The translations under genes and the position numbers were made by a program. Below the pieces are notes generated by a model. The model was given only the letters and a program-made list of their open reading frames with translations, ran no database searches and was not told where the DNA came from. This document shows positions 17,929-25,586 of a stretch of 55,871 nucleotides of DNA, piece by piece. The stretch lies in contig CACWSX010000015.1 in the NCBI GenBank assembly GCA_902763615.1, positions 1-55,871 on the forward strand, read 5' to 3'. The DNA is from an uncultured Prevotellaceae bacterium. GTDB lineage: Bacteria > Bacteroidota > Bacteroidia > Bacteroidales > Bacteroidaceae. The first letter of the stretch is position 1, and each line of letters begins with the position of its first letter.

Positions 17929-18933
17929 CTACATCGGATCTTCCTCAATAGGATGACGCTGGCTGTCGGGCTTACGCTCCTCAGCCTGGATTAGTGCCAT
18001 TGTTATTTGCTCATAAAACGAGAGACGGATCTTGTCGTTTGATGAGCCGGGATGATACCAAGGTTGGTTCGTGAAATACTCCACAAGGTCCTTCGCAGAG
18101 AACTTGTAGCCATGACGGGCCAGGATCTCATTACGCATCAGACGCAGCGACGACTTGCGATAATGCCCCAACGTACGACGGTTGTGCATGGCATCAGAGG
18201 CAAACTGCCAACGGCCTTTCTCACTGTCAGCATGATACAGCGACAATTTCCGCCCTTTCTTTTGGAACTGCCCATATTCGTCTTTTTCACACTCATACAA
18301 GTTCAGTCCCGTCACTGTTGGTATTGCATACCAACTACCCGACAGTTCTGAACCTGGGGCGATTGTGATAATATTAAGAGCAAAATCATTAAGAGTCTCC
18401 ACATCATATCTGGCCCTTACACCTTTATAAATCACGTCCAGTTGTTCGATCGTCACTCGTTCACGGGTGTCAGGATCACCCTCGGTTCCTGGGCGCTGTC
18501 CGATAGCATACTTACCACAACACTCTGGAATCACATCCCATTCAGAGTTATGTTTGGGCGAGTCGGGTGTGTCAAACATCGCATCCTCAATCCTACCCTT
18601 CTCATCATAGAAGATCAACACCTTCAAAGCCTCCTGATTCTTCAGTACCACCTTCGAACCTTGTGGCACGATATGGGGATCCTCGCCCAACTCTTCAGGC
18701 GCTGCAGCATAATAAAATTCCGTAGGCCCTTTCGACACAAGCACGAAAGCCTGTTGTTCACCCTCATGCACAGAGGTCATCTGGATGAGCGCCGGTTTCA
18801 CATGAGCCTCATACTGCCCCCAGCCGATATTCCACTGTGAGCCATCACTTACTTTCTGTCCCGCCTGTGCCCAGGCCGTCATAGCAGTCAACATCACGAA
18901 TGCCGACAAAACAATCATTCTTCTCATAGTCAT
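17929..18933 (-). CDS. Exported YARHG-domain protein
   Basis: About 334 residues. A signal peptide (RRMIVLSAFVMLTAMTAWAQA) is followed by a beta-rich central region with no family I recognise. Near the C-terminus (about 270-320) is a YARHG domain: RNEILARHGYKFSAKDLVEY, then FTNQPWYHPG. YARHG is an extracellular domain of unknown function, often paired with zinc-ribbon or lipoprotein modules. The promoter box at 18949-18956 lies inside the longest frame (which opens at 18978), so the ATG at 18933 is used. Convergent with the DUF4421 gene. Confidence 0.82.
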   Translation of the reverse strand: MTMRRMIVLSAFVMLTAMTAWAQAGQKVSDGSQWNIGWGQYEAHVKPALIQMTSVHEGEQQAFVLVSKGPTEFYYAAAPEELGEDPHIVPQGSKVVLKNQEALKVLIFYDEKGRIEDAMFDTPDSPKHNSEWDVIPECCGKYAIGQRPGTEGDPDTRERVTIEQLDVIYKGVRARYDVETLNDFALNIITIAPGSELSGSWYAIPTVTGLNLYECEKDEYGQFQKKGRKLSLYHADSEKGRWQFASDAMHNRRTLGHYRKSSLRLMRNEILARHGYKFSAKDLVEYFTNQPWYHPGSSNDKIRLSFYEQITMALIQAEERKPDSQRHPIEEDPM

Positions 18934-18948
18934 AAAATCTTTCGGCGA

Positions 18949-18956
18949 CAAAGATA
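18949..18956 (-). promoter_or_regulatory. -7 box of the YARHG gene
   Basis: TATCTTTG on the minus strand, 16 bp upstream of the ATG at 18933, implying a very short leader. Confidence 0.6.
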
Positions 18957-19086
18957 GACAAAAAAGCCGAAAGCACAAAACAATCTCTCAATTATTCCTT
19001 TATTCCGGAACTAAAGAGGCGCTTTACGATAAGGGAAAGATGCTTAATAATCAACACTTGGCTCTTATTAATGACTGCCTTGCCTC

Positions 19087-19149
19087 AGTACGCTTACTGG
19101 CGCACTCGAGTGCGCCTAGGGGCATACTGGAGTGCGCCGGTTACGTACT
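19087..19149. repeat. Palindromic element with three GGCGCACTC/GAGTGCGCC copies
   Basis: A perfect 18-bp palindrome GGCGCACTCGAGTGCGCC (19099-19116) is followed by another GAGTGCGCC. The outer ends AGTACG...CGTACT allow a longer imperfect stem over the whole interval. GC-rich compared with its flanks. Confidence 0.75.
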
Positions 19150-19227
19150 AAGAAAGAGATGGTGTATGGTGTCGCTCGTCACGATGACACTCACTTCCTT
19201 TTTATAAGATTTCCCGATTATTACTCG

Positions 19228-19367
19228 AACATATACCTCAACCCTTTGCAAACCCTTTGTACTACGAGGTTTCAAGGCAGGTACATGTTGGGCAAACATG
19301 TACCTATCATATACCCTATCCCAAACCCTTATGTACAAAGGATTTGCAAAGGGTTGAGGTATATGTT
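19228..19367. repeat. 35-bp inverted repeat with an inner palindrome
   Basis: Arms 19228-19262 and 19333-19367 are reverse complements with one mismatch; both contain ATATACCTCAACCCTTTGCA or its complement. Inside is a second inverted repeat, AGGTACATGTT...AACATGTACCT (about 19279-19305). It could form a cruciform or a long RNA hairpin, or be a small non-autonomous mobile element. No target-site duplication is evident. Confidence 0.8.
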
Positions 19368-19398
19368 GGCTATTATTAGGCAAATATTTAAGAAATAA

Positions 19399-19430
19399 TT
19401 TGGCGGTTTTGTTTATTCTTGGTATCTTTG
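19399..19430 (+). promoter_or_regulatory. Promoter of the Wzi-like gene
   Basis: TTTG (19399-19402), 20-bp spacer, TATCTTTG (19423-19430): a full Bacteroidetes promoter 20 bp before the ATG at 19451. Confidence 0.75.
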
Positions 19431-19450
19431 CAGCATAAAGAATTACAGAC

Positions 19451-20947
19451 ATGAAATACAAATACATCATATTTGCTGTCGGCCTTCTCTGCTCAACCAT
19501 TGTAAAAGCACAAGAGGCGACGGATACACACATCACCTACGACCTGTCGACGGAGGCGTCGGTGGGAACGGGCGACTATACGGCCTATCAGTTGGTGACC
19601 AACCGCCACCATGTGCTCGCGACCCGTCCAAACACGGCTTATCTGCGAGGGGCTATTAATCTGGAGCATGCGCTATCGAAAAACTTCACGCTCTCTGGGG
19701 CTGTGGATGCTATAGCCTCAGTGCATGCTGACCACAAGACCTATCTGCAACAGTGCTATGCCAACCTGTCCTACCAAAATTCGTTTTTCTTTGAGGTGGG
19801 AAGTCGTGAGGAACAGCCTGTGCTACGTAATGACCTGCTCTCCAGCGGTTCGTTTGTAAAGGGTACGAATGCCAAACCGATTCCGCAGATTCATTTCGGA
19901 ACCAATGATTTCTGGACAGTTCCCTTTACCAAAGACTGGTTGCAAATCAATTTCGACTTCGGCTACGGCAAATTTATGGACAACAGTTATCGTGAAGACC
20001 GATACATGGAGGCAAGCGACGTCAATCTGATGTATACCACAGGCGCTTTCTATCATCAGAAACACCTGTATTTCCGCACCAATCCTAAGAAACGAATCTT
20101 CGTAACTGCCGGTATCCAGCATGTGGCGCAGTTTGGTGGAACGAATTATAATAAGAAAGACGATACGACAAAGAAGAAACCAGCCAATCTGAAAGCCATG
20201 TGGAACGTGGTGCTCCCTTTAGGCGACAACAATTATTACGACGACGAGGCGCTGGAAGATTGGATCTACGGCAACCACCTCGGACTGATGACAATCCAAT
20301 TGGGCTGGAACATCAATGAACAGCATCAGGTGCAGGTGTATTACGACGACATCTTCGAGGATGGCTCTGGTATGCGCAAGAGCAATGGCTGGGATGGTCT
20401 GTGGGGTGTGGAGTACAAAAATAGCACCACTGGCAGACAATATATACGCGGAGCGGTGATGGAGTTTTTCCAGACCACCAACCAATCAGGCCCATTGCAC
20501 TGGGACGGTGGCGATCATCCGGAGCCTGTACGCAGTCAGATTACAGACAAAGTGTTTGGCGACGACAACTATTACAACCACATGTTCTACGACAGCTTTG
20601 CCCACTACGGCATGACACCAGGCAATGCTCTCATCACCTCACCTATTTATAATAAGGACGGCTTTACCCGCTATCGCGACAACCGCATCAAGGCCTGGCA
20701 TCTGGGCATCAACGGTGAAATCACCGACCATCTGTCGTATCTGGTGAAGGGTTCCTACCGTGAGGGATGGGGCACCTATCAGATTCCATTGGCCGAGAAA
20801 CACCACTCCTTCGACGCGATGGTGCAAGGCTTGTATAAACTGGGCCCCTGGCAGTTTAGTGCCGCCTACGGTCTGGACAAGGGAAATATCTACGGCGATT
20901 GTTCCACATTCAATATTAAAATCGGATATCATGGCAAAATTCTATAA
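19451..20947 (+). CDS. Wzi-like capsule-assembly outer-membrane protein
   Basis: 498 residues with a signal peptide (KYIIFAVGLLCSTIVKAQ). The rest is a predicted beta-barrel rich in Tyr, Asn and Gly. Features common to Bacteroidetes Wzi-family proteins are visible: VATRP-like early strand with NTAYLRGAINLEHAL, FFEVGSREEQPVLRNDLLSSG, and the late block MTPGNALITSPIYNKDG. Wzi anchors group 1 capsule at the surface in enterobacteria; an equivalent role for the polysaccharide made upstream is inferred. It has its own promoter, and the next gene starts 17 bp before its stop. Confidence 0.82.
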   Translation: MKYKYIIFAVGLLCSTIVKAQEATDTHITYDLSTEASVGTGDYTAYQLVTNRHHVLATRPNTAYLRGAINLEHALSKNFTLSGAVDAIASVHADHKTYLQQCYANLSYQNSFFFEVGSREEQPVLRNDLLSSGSFVKGTNAKPIPQIHFGTNDFWTVPFTKDWLQINFDFGYGKFMDNSYREDRYMEASDVNLMYTTGAFYHQKHLYFRTNPKKRIFVTAGIQHVAQFGGTNYNKKDDTTKKKPANLKAMWNVVLPLGDNNYYDDEALEDWIYGNHLGLMTIQLGWNINEQHQVQVYYDDIFEDGSGMRKSNGWDGLWGVEYKNSTTGRQYIRGAVMEFFQTTNQSGPLHWDGGDHPEPVRSQITDKVFGDDNYYNHMFYDSFAHYGMTPGNALITSPIYNKDGFTRYRDNRIKAWHLGINGEITDHLSYLVKGSYREGWGTYQIPLAEKHHSFDAMVQGLYKLGPWQFSAAYGLDKGNIYGDCSTFNIKIGYHGKIL

Positions 20948-21314
20948 ACACCTCTTACTTCTTACCTCTGCCTTCTTGCTCCTTTCCTCCTGCCAAGAGG
21001 GTGGCGATGCTGGCGATCTTCTTGGTCAATGGCGTCTGGCAGGCTCCGACACAAAGTATATCAGTTTTTCAGGCTCCATCGCATGGATCAAGAATCTGAA
21101 TGAGAATGAATTGTATGGCAACTTCCAACATGTGGGCGACAGCCTCTTCATACAGTGCTACTCTATTAAGGGCATTCCTGAAGACACAACGCTGGTGGAA
21201 AACAGTTTTGGTTTCAGACCTTTCAACAACATCCGACTCAAGATAGAAACGCTTAATTCCGACCGTCTACTATTGCGTAAAGACAACCAGACCTGGTGCT
21301 TTGATAAGTACTAA
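20931..21314 (+). CDS. Small lipocalin-like lipoprotein
   Basis: 127 residues. A lipoprotein signal peptide with lipobox LLSSC (Cys21) is followed by GDLLGQWRLAGSDTKYISF, a W-containing first strand like lipocalin-like domains of Bacteroidales. The remaining strands (FQHVGDSLFIQCYSIKG, LKIETLNSDRLLLR, NQTWCFDKY) fit a small beta-barrel. Specific function unknown. The ATG overlaps the end of the Wzi-like gene by 17 bp, so the two are probably co-expressed. The DNA of the signal peptide (20952-20993) is a six-unit 7-bp-period repeat. Confidence 0.72.
   Translation: MAKFYKHLLLLTSAFLLLSSCQEGGDAGDLLGQWRLAGSDTKYISFSGSIAWIKNLNENELYGNFQHVGDSLFIQCYSIKGIPEDTTLVENSFGFRPFNNIRLKIETLNSDRLLLRKDNQTWCFDKY
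20952..20993 (+). repeat. 7-bp-period repeat encoding a signal peptide
   Basis: Six units in register (CTCTTAC, TTCTTAC, CTCTGCC, TTCTTGC, TCCTTTC, CTCCTGC) encode the hydrophobic core and the lipobox of the lipoprotein at 20931. Confidence 0.65.
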
Positions 21315-21315
21315 T

Positions 21316-21347
21316 AGGGAAAATCCCCGCCAATTTAGGGAAAATCC
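21316..21347 (+). promoter_or_regulatory. Direct repeat, candidate operator
   Basis: AGGGAAAATCC occurs twice (21316-21326 and 21337-21347), exactly 21 bp apart start to start, about two helical turns. It lies about 80 bp before the low-complexity protein gene. Such geometry suits a dimeric DNA-binding protein. Confidence 0.45.
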
Positions 21348-21428
21348 TTTGCTTCGCTGCCAAAAAAGTCGTTCCTTTGCACTGTGAATATTAAAAATTG
21401 AATGTCTAACAGTTTAAAAGATACGATT

Positions 21429-22475
21429 ATGAAAAAGATGTTGATGACCCTGATGGCGATGCTGACGATAGCAGTCTCTGCCAGCGCAATGAGTTTCGAG
21501 CAGGCCCGCAACGAGGCTTTGTTCCTGACTGATAAGATGGCCTATGAGCTCAACCTCACCGACGAGCAATACGAGGCATGTTACGAGATCAACCTCGATT
21601 ATCTGATGGGGGTGACAGGTCGCAACGACGTGTTTGGCGTGTATTGGGAGCGTCGCAACCTCGATCTGAGTTATATCCTATTTGACTGGCAATGGAATGC
21701 CTTTATCGCAGCCAGCTATTTCTACCGTCCCCTCTACTGGGAAGCAGGCTATTGGCATTTCGGCATCTATGCCCGCTATCCGCATCGTGACTACTTCTAC
21801 TTCGGACGTCCGCACTTCTATGCCACCTATCGTGGCGGACATGCCTGGCACGTTCATGGAGGTCGTGGTTACTACTATGGTCATAGAGAGCACTTCCGCG
21901 CCCCAAGAAGAGAGCATGTGGGTATGCACGACCGCTGGGATCGTGGCGAATTCCACGGCAGGAACCATAGTTCAACTCGCGTAACGGCTCGTCCGGAAGG
22001 CAGAGGCCGCATCGAGAACAGAGGACGTGTGGAAAACAGAGGTCGCGATCGTGGTGTCGGAAGGTCTGAATCGGGTGTAAGACGTCCAGAAGCAGGCACC
22101 AGAAGGACGGAATCTGGAACCAGAAGGCCTGAGTCTGGTGTTAGAAGGCCTGAATCGGGTGTCGGAAGCACCCCTAACAACAGCTCACGCCCCAGCCATG
22201 ACTTTGGCTCTGGCAACAGCTCGCGTCCAAGCAGAAGCGTAGGTGGAAGTTCTACACCGAGCCGCAGTATTGGCAACAGCAGCTCACGTCCAAGCAGCAG
22301 TATTGGCAGTAGCAGTAACTCAAGACCAAGTCGCAGTTTTGGCAGCAGCGCCCCAAGTCGCAGTGTTAGCAGCGCCCCAAGTCGCAGTTCATCGCCCAGC
22401 CGCAGCGTAGGCAGTTCACATAGTGGCGGTGGCCCCAGCCGCAGTGCAGGCGGACACGCAGGAGGTCGTCGATAA
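21429..22475 (+). CDS. Exported Arg/Ser-rich low-complexity protein
   Basis: 348 residues. The signal peptide (MKKMLMTLMAMLTIAVSASA) precedes a conserved-looking domain (about 22-110): MAYELNLTDEQYEACYEINL resembles helical Spy/CpxP-like or DUF3300-like starts, then a Trp/Tyr-rich stretch. Next is a His/Arg/Tyr/Gly-rich segment (about 115-185). From about 190 there are tandem units RRPESGV (21 bp) and then SSRPS/PSRS units to the end (Arg, Ser, Gly, Pro). The tail is strongly basic and probably disordered; it could bind polyanions such as capsule or nucleic acid, which is inference. The ATG at 21429 is preferred over 21402 because it begins the signal peptide. Confidence 0.75.
   Translation: MKKMLMTLMAMLTIAVSASAMSFEQARNEALFLTDKMAYELNLTDEQYEACYEINLDYLMGVTGRNDVFGVYWERRNLDLSYILFDWQWNAFIAASYFYRPLYWEAGYWHFGIYARYPHRDYFYFGRPHFYATYRGGHAWHVHGGRGYYYGHREHFRAPRREHVGMHDRWDRGEFHGRNHSSTRVTARPEGRGRIENRGRVENRGRDRGVGRSESGVRRPEAGTRRTESGTRRPESGVRRPESGVGSTPNNSSRPSHDFGSGNSSRPSRSVGGSSTPSRSIGNSSSRPSSSIGSSSNSRPSRSFGSSAPSRSVSSAPSRSSSPSRSVGSSHSGGGPSRSAGGHAGGRR
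22074..22470 (+). repeat. Tandem coding repeats (RRPESGV, then SSRPS/PSRS)
   Basis: Imperfect 21-bp and 15-24-bp units inside the low-complexity protein; copy number is likely to vary between strains. Confidence 0.7.
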
Positions 22476-22481
22476 AGACGT

Positions 22482-22988
22482 TTATAGTTCCAAGATCCGA
22501 ACCTCAGCATTCATCATCCGCTGAACCTCGCTCATTGACTTCCCATAATAGACAGCCTGGACGGCCTTATTGATAATGCCATGTCCTACGGCCAGCACCT
22601 TCTTTCCTGGATACGTCTTCTTGACGAAGGCGATGAATTCGCTAGCCCGGGAAAGAAGGTTTTCTAATGTCTCGATGTCATCAGGCCAAACCTCGCCCTT
22701 CAAATCAGGAATATAACGCCCCGTAAAACTGCCCCAGTCGCGTTCGCGAAGCAACGGTGTCTGGACAACGGCCAGATGATGGGGCTCGGCAATGATCATG
22801 GCTGTATCAACGGAACGCTTCAAGTCGCTGGCGATGATAGCAGCAAACGGCTCTGAGGCCAATTGGTCTCTCACCTCCTGAGCCTGAACAATGCCATTCG
22901 AAGTCAGTCTTCCCTGCGTCTGACCCTGCATAATCTGATTGACATTGTCCTCCGTCTCACCGTGCCTGACTAAGTATAATGTGGTCAT
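22482..22988 (-). CDS. Histidine phosphatase (phosphoglycerate-mutase-like)
   Basis: 168 residues of the histidine phosphatase superfamily. The catalytic motif is LVRHGETEDN near the N-terminus (phosphohistidine in RHG), with SDLKRSVDTAMII as the second Arg-containing motif, LRERDWGSFTGR (Glu proton donor region), and VLAVGHGIINKAV near the C-terminus (second catalytic His). Substrate unknown; homologues act on phosphoglycerate, alpha-ribazole phosphate or other phosphomonoesters. The ATG at 22988 is used because the promoter box (23007-23014) lies within the longer frame. It ends 6 bp from the convergent low-complexity gene. Confidence 0.88.
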   Translation of the reverse strand: MTTLYLVRHGETEDNVNQIMQGQTQGRLTSNGIVQAQEVRDQLASEPFAAIIASDLKRSVDTAMIIAEPHHLAVVQTPLLRERDWGSFTGRYIPDLKGEVWPDDIETLENLLSRASEFIAFVKKTYPGKKVLAVGHGIINKAVQAVYYGKSMSEVQRMMNAEVRILEL

Positions 22989-23006
22989 ATTCCCTTTATT
23001 TTGGTG

Positions 23007-23014
23007 CAAAATTA
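23007..23014 (-). promoter_or_regulatory. -7 box of the histidine phosphatase gene
   Basis: TAATTTTG on the minus strand, 19 bp before the ATG; back to back with the plus-strand box at 23058. Confidence 0.5.
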
Positions 23015-23057
23015 CAAAAATATTGTGAAATCTAGCCCGCAATTTACATATTATTTG

Positions 23058-23065
23058 TATATTTG
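23058..23065 (+). promoter_or_regulatory. -7 box of the HdeD-like gene
   Basis: TATATTTG, 28 bp upstream of the ATG at 23094. Confidence 0.5.
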
Positions 23066-23093
23066 CAAACGAAAACCAGAAAACAAGATTGAA

Positions 23094-23777
23094 ATGAAAA
23101 TATTACAGAGTTCTGTCTTCCGCGCCATTTGCGCCATTGCCGTTGGTATCATGCTTATCAAGTATCCTGACAACACCGTCACATGGATAACGATTGCCAT
23201 CGGTGTGCTGTTCCTCTTGTCTGGCATCATCTCGATGGTGACCTATTACCATGCACTCAAAAATGTCAGCGAATACACCATTACCGATGCAGAGGGGAAT
23301 GTGGTATCAGGTCAGAAGCCGACCTTCCCTATTGTCGGAGTAGGCAGTGCTATTCTCGGTCTGATATTGGCGTTGACGCCTAACGTATTTGTCAAGGCCC
23401 TGATGTATATCATCGGCGCCGTGCTCATTCTCGGTGCCATCAATCAGTTTATGAACCTGCTCAATGCCCGCAAGTATGGCAAGATAGGCTTCGGCTACTG
23501 GATCTTCCCATCGATAATCCTGCTCGTCGGCTTATTTGTCATCATCAAGCCCTTGGCACCTGCAGCTATGGCAATGCTCGTGCTCGGCTGGTGCAGTCTG
23601 CTTTATGGTGTCACAGAACTGATCAATGCATTGAAAATACATAATGAGAAGCGAAAGTTCGCAAAAGTACAGGAGATTCCTGTGGCGGAAGAGATTGTGG
23701 AAGAAACACCTTCTGTTGAGCCGACCACAGCAAAAGAAGACGATTCCAGATATATGCCCACCATAAAAGAAGAATAG
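23094..23777 (+). CDS. HdeD-like (DUF308) membrane protein
   Basis: 227 residues with six hydrophobic segments arranged as DUF308 pairs (SVFRAICAIAVGIMLIKYP, TIAIGVLFLLSGIISMVTYY, VGVGSAILGLILALTPN, ALMYIIGAVLILGAIN and two more). It ends in a charged cytoplasmic tail rich in Glu and Thr. HdeD-family proteins have been linked to acid resistance in E. coli; the role here is unknown. The ATG at 23094 follows the promoter; the longer frame from 23001 is upstream of it. Its stop lies in the stem of a shared terminator with udk. Confidence 0.85.
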   Translation: MKILQSSVFRAICAIAVGIMLIKYPDNTVTWITIAIGVLFLLSGIISMVTYYHALKNVSEYTITDAEGNVVSGQKPTFPIVGVGSAILGLILALTPNVFVKALMYIIGAVLILGAINQFMNLLNARKYGKIGFGYWIFPSIILLVGLFVIIKPLAPAAMAMLVLGWCSLLYGVTELINALKIHNEKRKFAKVQEIPVAEEIVEETPSVEPTTAKEDDSRYMPTIKEE

Positions 23778-23799
23778 AGGTTTCCAGACCTCTATTCTT
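23770..23799. terminator. Bidirectional terminator between the HdeD-like gene and udk
   Basis: AGAATAGAGG / CCTCTATTCT form a perfect 10-bp stem with an 8-nt loop, followed by TTTTTTC on the plus strand and a shorter T run on the minus strand. It overlaps the stop codon of the plus gene and reaches the 3' end of udk. Confidence 0.8.
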
Positions 23800-24427
23800 T
23801 TTTCATTTCCTCTATTACTTCTTCTGAGAAGCCTTGGATATAGGTGCGCAGAATATCGATGCCGCGCTTGTTCTCGCGTCCCCAAGGAATAATCAGGTCT
23901 GCGAACTTCTTAGTAGGTTCGATAAACTGCTCATGCATCGGTTTCACATCGTTCTCGTAATGATCAAGTACCATATCAACGGTACGTCCTCGCTCCACGA
24001 CATCACGACGGATATTACGAATCAGACGAACATCACTATCGGTATCGACAAAAATCTTCAAGTCCATCATGTCGCGCAACTTCTTATAATGCAGCGTCAT
24101 GATGCCTTCGAGGATAATCACGGGCTTTGGCTCGACATAAACCGTCTCAGGAAGACGATTGGAAAGCACATACGAATAAGTGGGCTGTTCGATGGCCTCA
24201 CCATTCTTCAACTTCTTGATTTGCTCTGTCAACAGCTTCCAGTCGAAGGCATCAGGATGGTCGAAGTTAATGGCCTTACGCTCTTCATCAGTCAATGCCG
24301 TCGTATCATTGTAATAAGAATCCAACGGAATGATTGCTGCACAATGGGGAGGCAGCGCTTTGGTAATACGTTTGACGACGGTGGTCTTACCAGAACCCGA
24401 ACCACCAGCAATACCGATAATGATCAT
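23792..24427 (-). CDS. udk: Uridine kinase
   Basis: 211 residues, normal length. Phosphorylates uridine/cytidine to UMP/CMP in pyrimidine salvage. P-loop GGSGSGKTT (residues 8-16), then the substrate-binding PLDSYYND, FDHPDAFDW, PTYSYVLSNR, and VIILEGIMTLHYKKLRDMMD, followed by the lid Arg block RLIRNIRRDVVERGR. It overlaps the upstream nuclease gene by 4 bp (ATGA), so an extracellular nuclease and a nucleoside-salvage kinase are translationally coupled, consistent with use of external nucleic acid. Confidence 0.95.
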   Translation of the reverse strand: MIIIGIAGGSGSGKTTVVKRITKALPPHCAAIIPLDSYYNDTTALTDEERKAINFDHPDAFDWKLLTEQIKKLKNGEAIEQPTYSYVLSNRLPETVYVEPKPVIILEGIMTLHYKKLRDMMDLKIFVDTDSDVRLIRNIRRDVVERGRTVDMVLDHYENDVKPMHEQFIEPTKKFADLIIPWGRENKRGIDILRTYIQGFSEEVIEEMKKE

Positions 24428-25476
24428 TTTTGTTCTTTTATTAAGTATACGACGGTAGGCAGGTGATCGCTATAGCCATCGAGCCACACTCCACCAGCCT
24501 GTGTACGAAGGGTGTTGCCCTTATATTTGCCTTCCTTCTGGAAGAGATAGTCACGACGGAAAATCTGATGCGAGAAGAGTTTCAGTGAGGAATAGTCCTT
24601 TGACTTATCACGATTAATCAGACTCGGCGAGAGGATAATCTGGTCGAAGAGGTTCCAGGCACCATCATACATCAGCGTACCCGTACCCGATGCTAGCACA
24701 TCCCACCAAGGGTTGTACATATCACCATCGCCCACATCCTTGATCTTACGCTTGGCACCTAGACACTTGGCCATCGAAGCATCCTGCGGGTCATCGTTCA
24801 TATCGCCCATTACCAGCAACTTCACATTGGGATCATCAGCAATCAGTGAATCCTTGACAACCTTTATCTGTGCACCGCCTTCTTCACGATAGAATGAGGT
24901 GGCACCACGTGAGGGCAGATGGCACACGATAATCGTCACATGCTCGTCGGCCATCGTTCCACTCACCACCAGAAAACCACGGGTAGCCCTCATGGAATCC
25001 TGAGGTAATCTATATATATAAGGTACGAGCTTATAGTCGCGAACCTTAAAGAGGGCGGGGTTATAGAGTAAGGCACAGTCGACACCACGCTGATCCGGAC
25101 CTTCGATATGCACAAACTGGAAATTCCTGGCCTTCAACGGCTCCTGATTACAGAGGTCTTCCAGGCACTTGGCATTTTCAACCTCAGAGACGCCAATGGT
25201 TGCACATCCGATCTTCGGCAGTTTGTCGGTGCCCATCTCTGAAAGCACACGCGACATATTACGCAACTTATGCGTATACTTCAGCCCTGTCCACTTGTTG
25301 GTGCCATCAGGCAGATACTCATAATCATTCTTACCTGCATCGTGACAGGTATCAAACAGATTCTCCAAATTGTAGAATCCTACGCCATAGACCGAGTATT
25401 TCTTCGACTGGGCCTTTGTTTCGTTCGTTCCCAAGACAAGGAACAATGTCAGCAGTAATAAATAGACTTTTTTCAT
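24424..25476 (-). CDS. Secreted endonuclease/exonuclease/phosphatase (EEP) family protein
   Basis: 350 residues with a signal peptide (MKKVYLLLLTLFLVLGTNETKAQ). EEP-fold motifs appear in order: GFYNLENLFDT (Asn and Glu metal ligands), SEVEN (Glu), HIEGPDQRGVDCALLYN, IIVCHLPSRG, GDMNDDP (Asp/Asn catalytic pair) and DGYSDHLPTVVYL (terminal Asp-His). All key residues are present. A periplasmic or surface DNase/phosphodiesterase is likely. The start at 25476 follows the promoter box. It overlaps udk downstream and diverges from the TonB receptor gene, sharing a 110-bp control region. Confidence 0.88.
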   Translation of the reverse strand: MKKVYLLLLTLFLVLGTNETKAQSKKYSVYGVGFYNLENLFDTCHDAGKNDYEYLPDGTNKWTGLKYTHKLRNMSRVLSEMGTDKLPKIGCATIGVSEVENAKCLEDLCNQEPLKARNFQFVHIEGPDQRGVDCALLYNPALFKVRDYKLVPYIYRLPQDSMRATRGFLVVSGTMADEHVTIIVCHLPSRGATSFYREEGGAQIKVVKDSLIADDPNVKLLVMGDMNDDPQDASMAKCLGAKRKIKDVGDGDMYNPWWDVLASGTGTLMYDGAWNLFDQIILSPSLINRDKSKDYSSLKLFSHQIFRRDYLFQKEGKYKGNTLRTQAGGVWLDGYSDHLPTVVYLIKEQK

Positions 25477-25497
25477 ATCAAAACATGTTTTATGCTG

Positions 25498-25505
25498 CAA
25501 AGATA
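25498..25505 (-). promoter_or_regulatory. -7 box of the EEP nuclease gene
   Basis: TATCTTTG on the minus strand, 22 bp before the ATG. Confidence 0.65.
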
Positions 25506-25549
25506 GTATTTTTTTTCCGAAACTAAGTGTTCATTTCGTTTTTTTTTAT

Positions 25550-25557
25550 TATCTTTG
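25550..25557 (+). promoter_or_regulatory. -7 box of the TonB-receptor operon
   Basis: TATCTTTG after a run of T residues, 30 bp before the ATG. It diverges from the box at 25498-25505, 44 bp away. Confidence 0.65.
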
Positions 25558-25586
25558 CGACATAATTTACTAACAACTATAAATAT

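Larger units (their letters stand above)
18934..19450. other. Long intergenic region with nested inverted repeats
   Basis: 516 bp with no credible gene. It contains the minus-strand promoter of the YARHG gene, two separate palindromic elements (19087-19149, 19228-19367) and the promoter of the Wzi-like gene. ORFs here are by-products of the repeats. Confidence 0.7.

Noticed and set aside
19132-19536. ORFs on both strands in the inverted-repeat region
   Set aside because: They follow the palindromic repeats and mirror each other; no conserved motif.
22074-22470. Repeat array that might look like CRISPR
   Set aside because: Units are adjacent, imperfect and in frame; no unique spacers and no cas genes.
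21881-22510. 209-codon minus-strand ORF rich in Leu and Arg
   Set aside because: Complement of the low-complexity repeat tail; composition follows from the repeats.
23834-24466. 210-codon plus-strand ORF opposite udk
   Set aside because: Shadow of uridine kinase; no recognisable domain.
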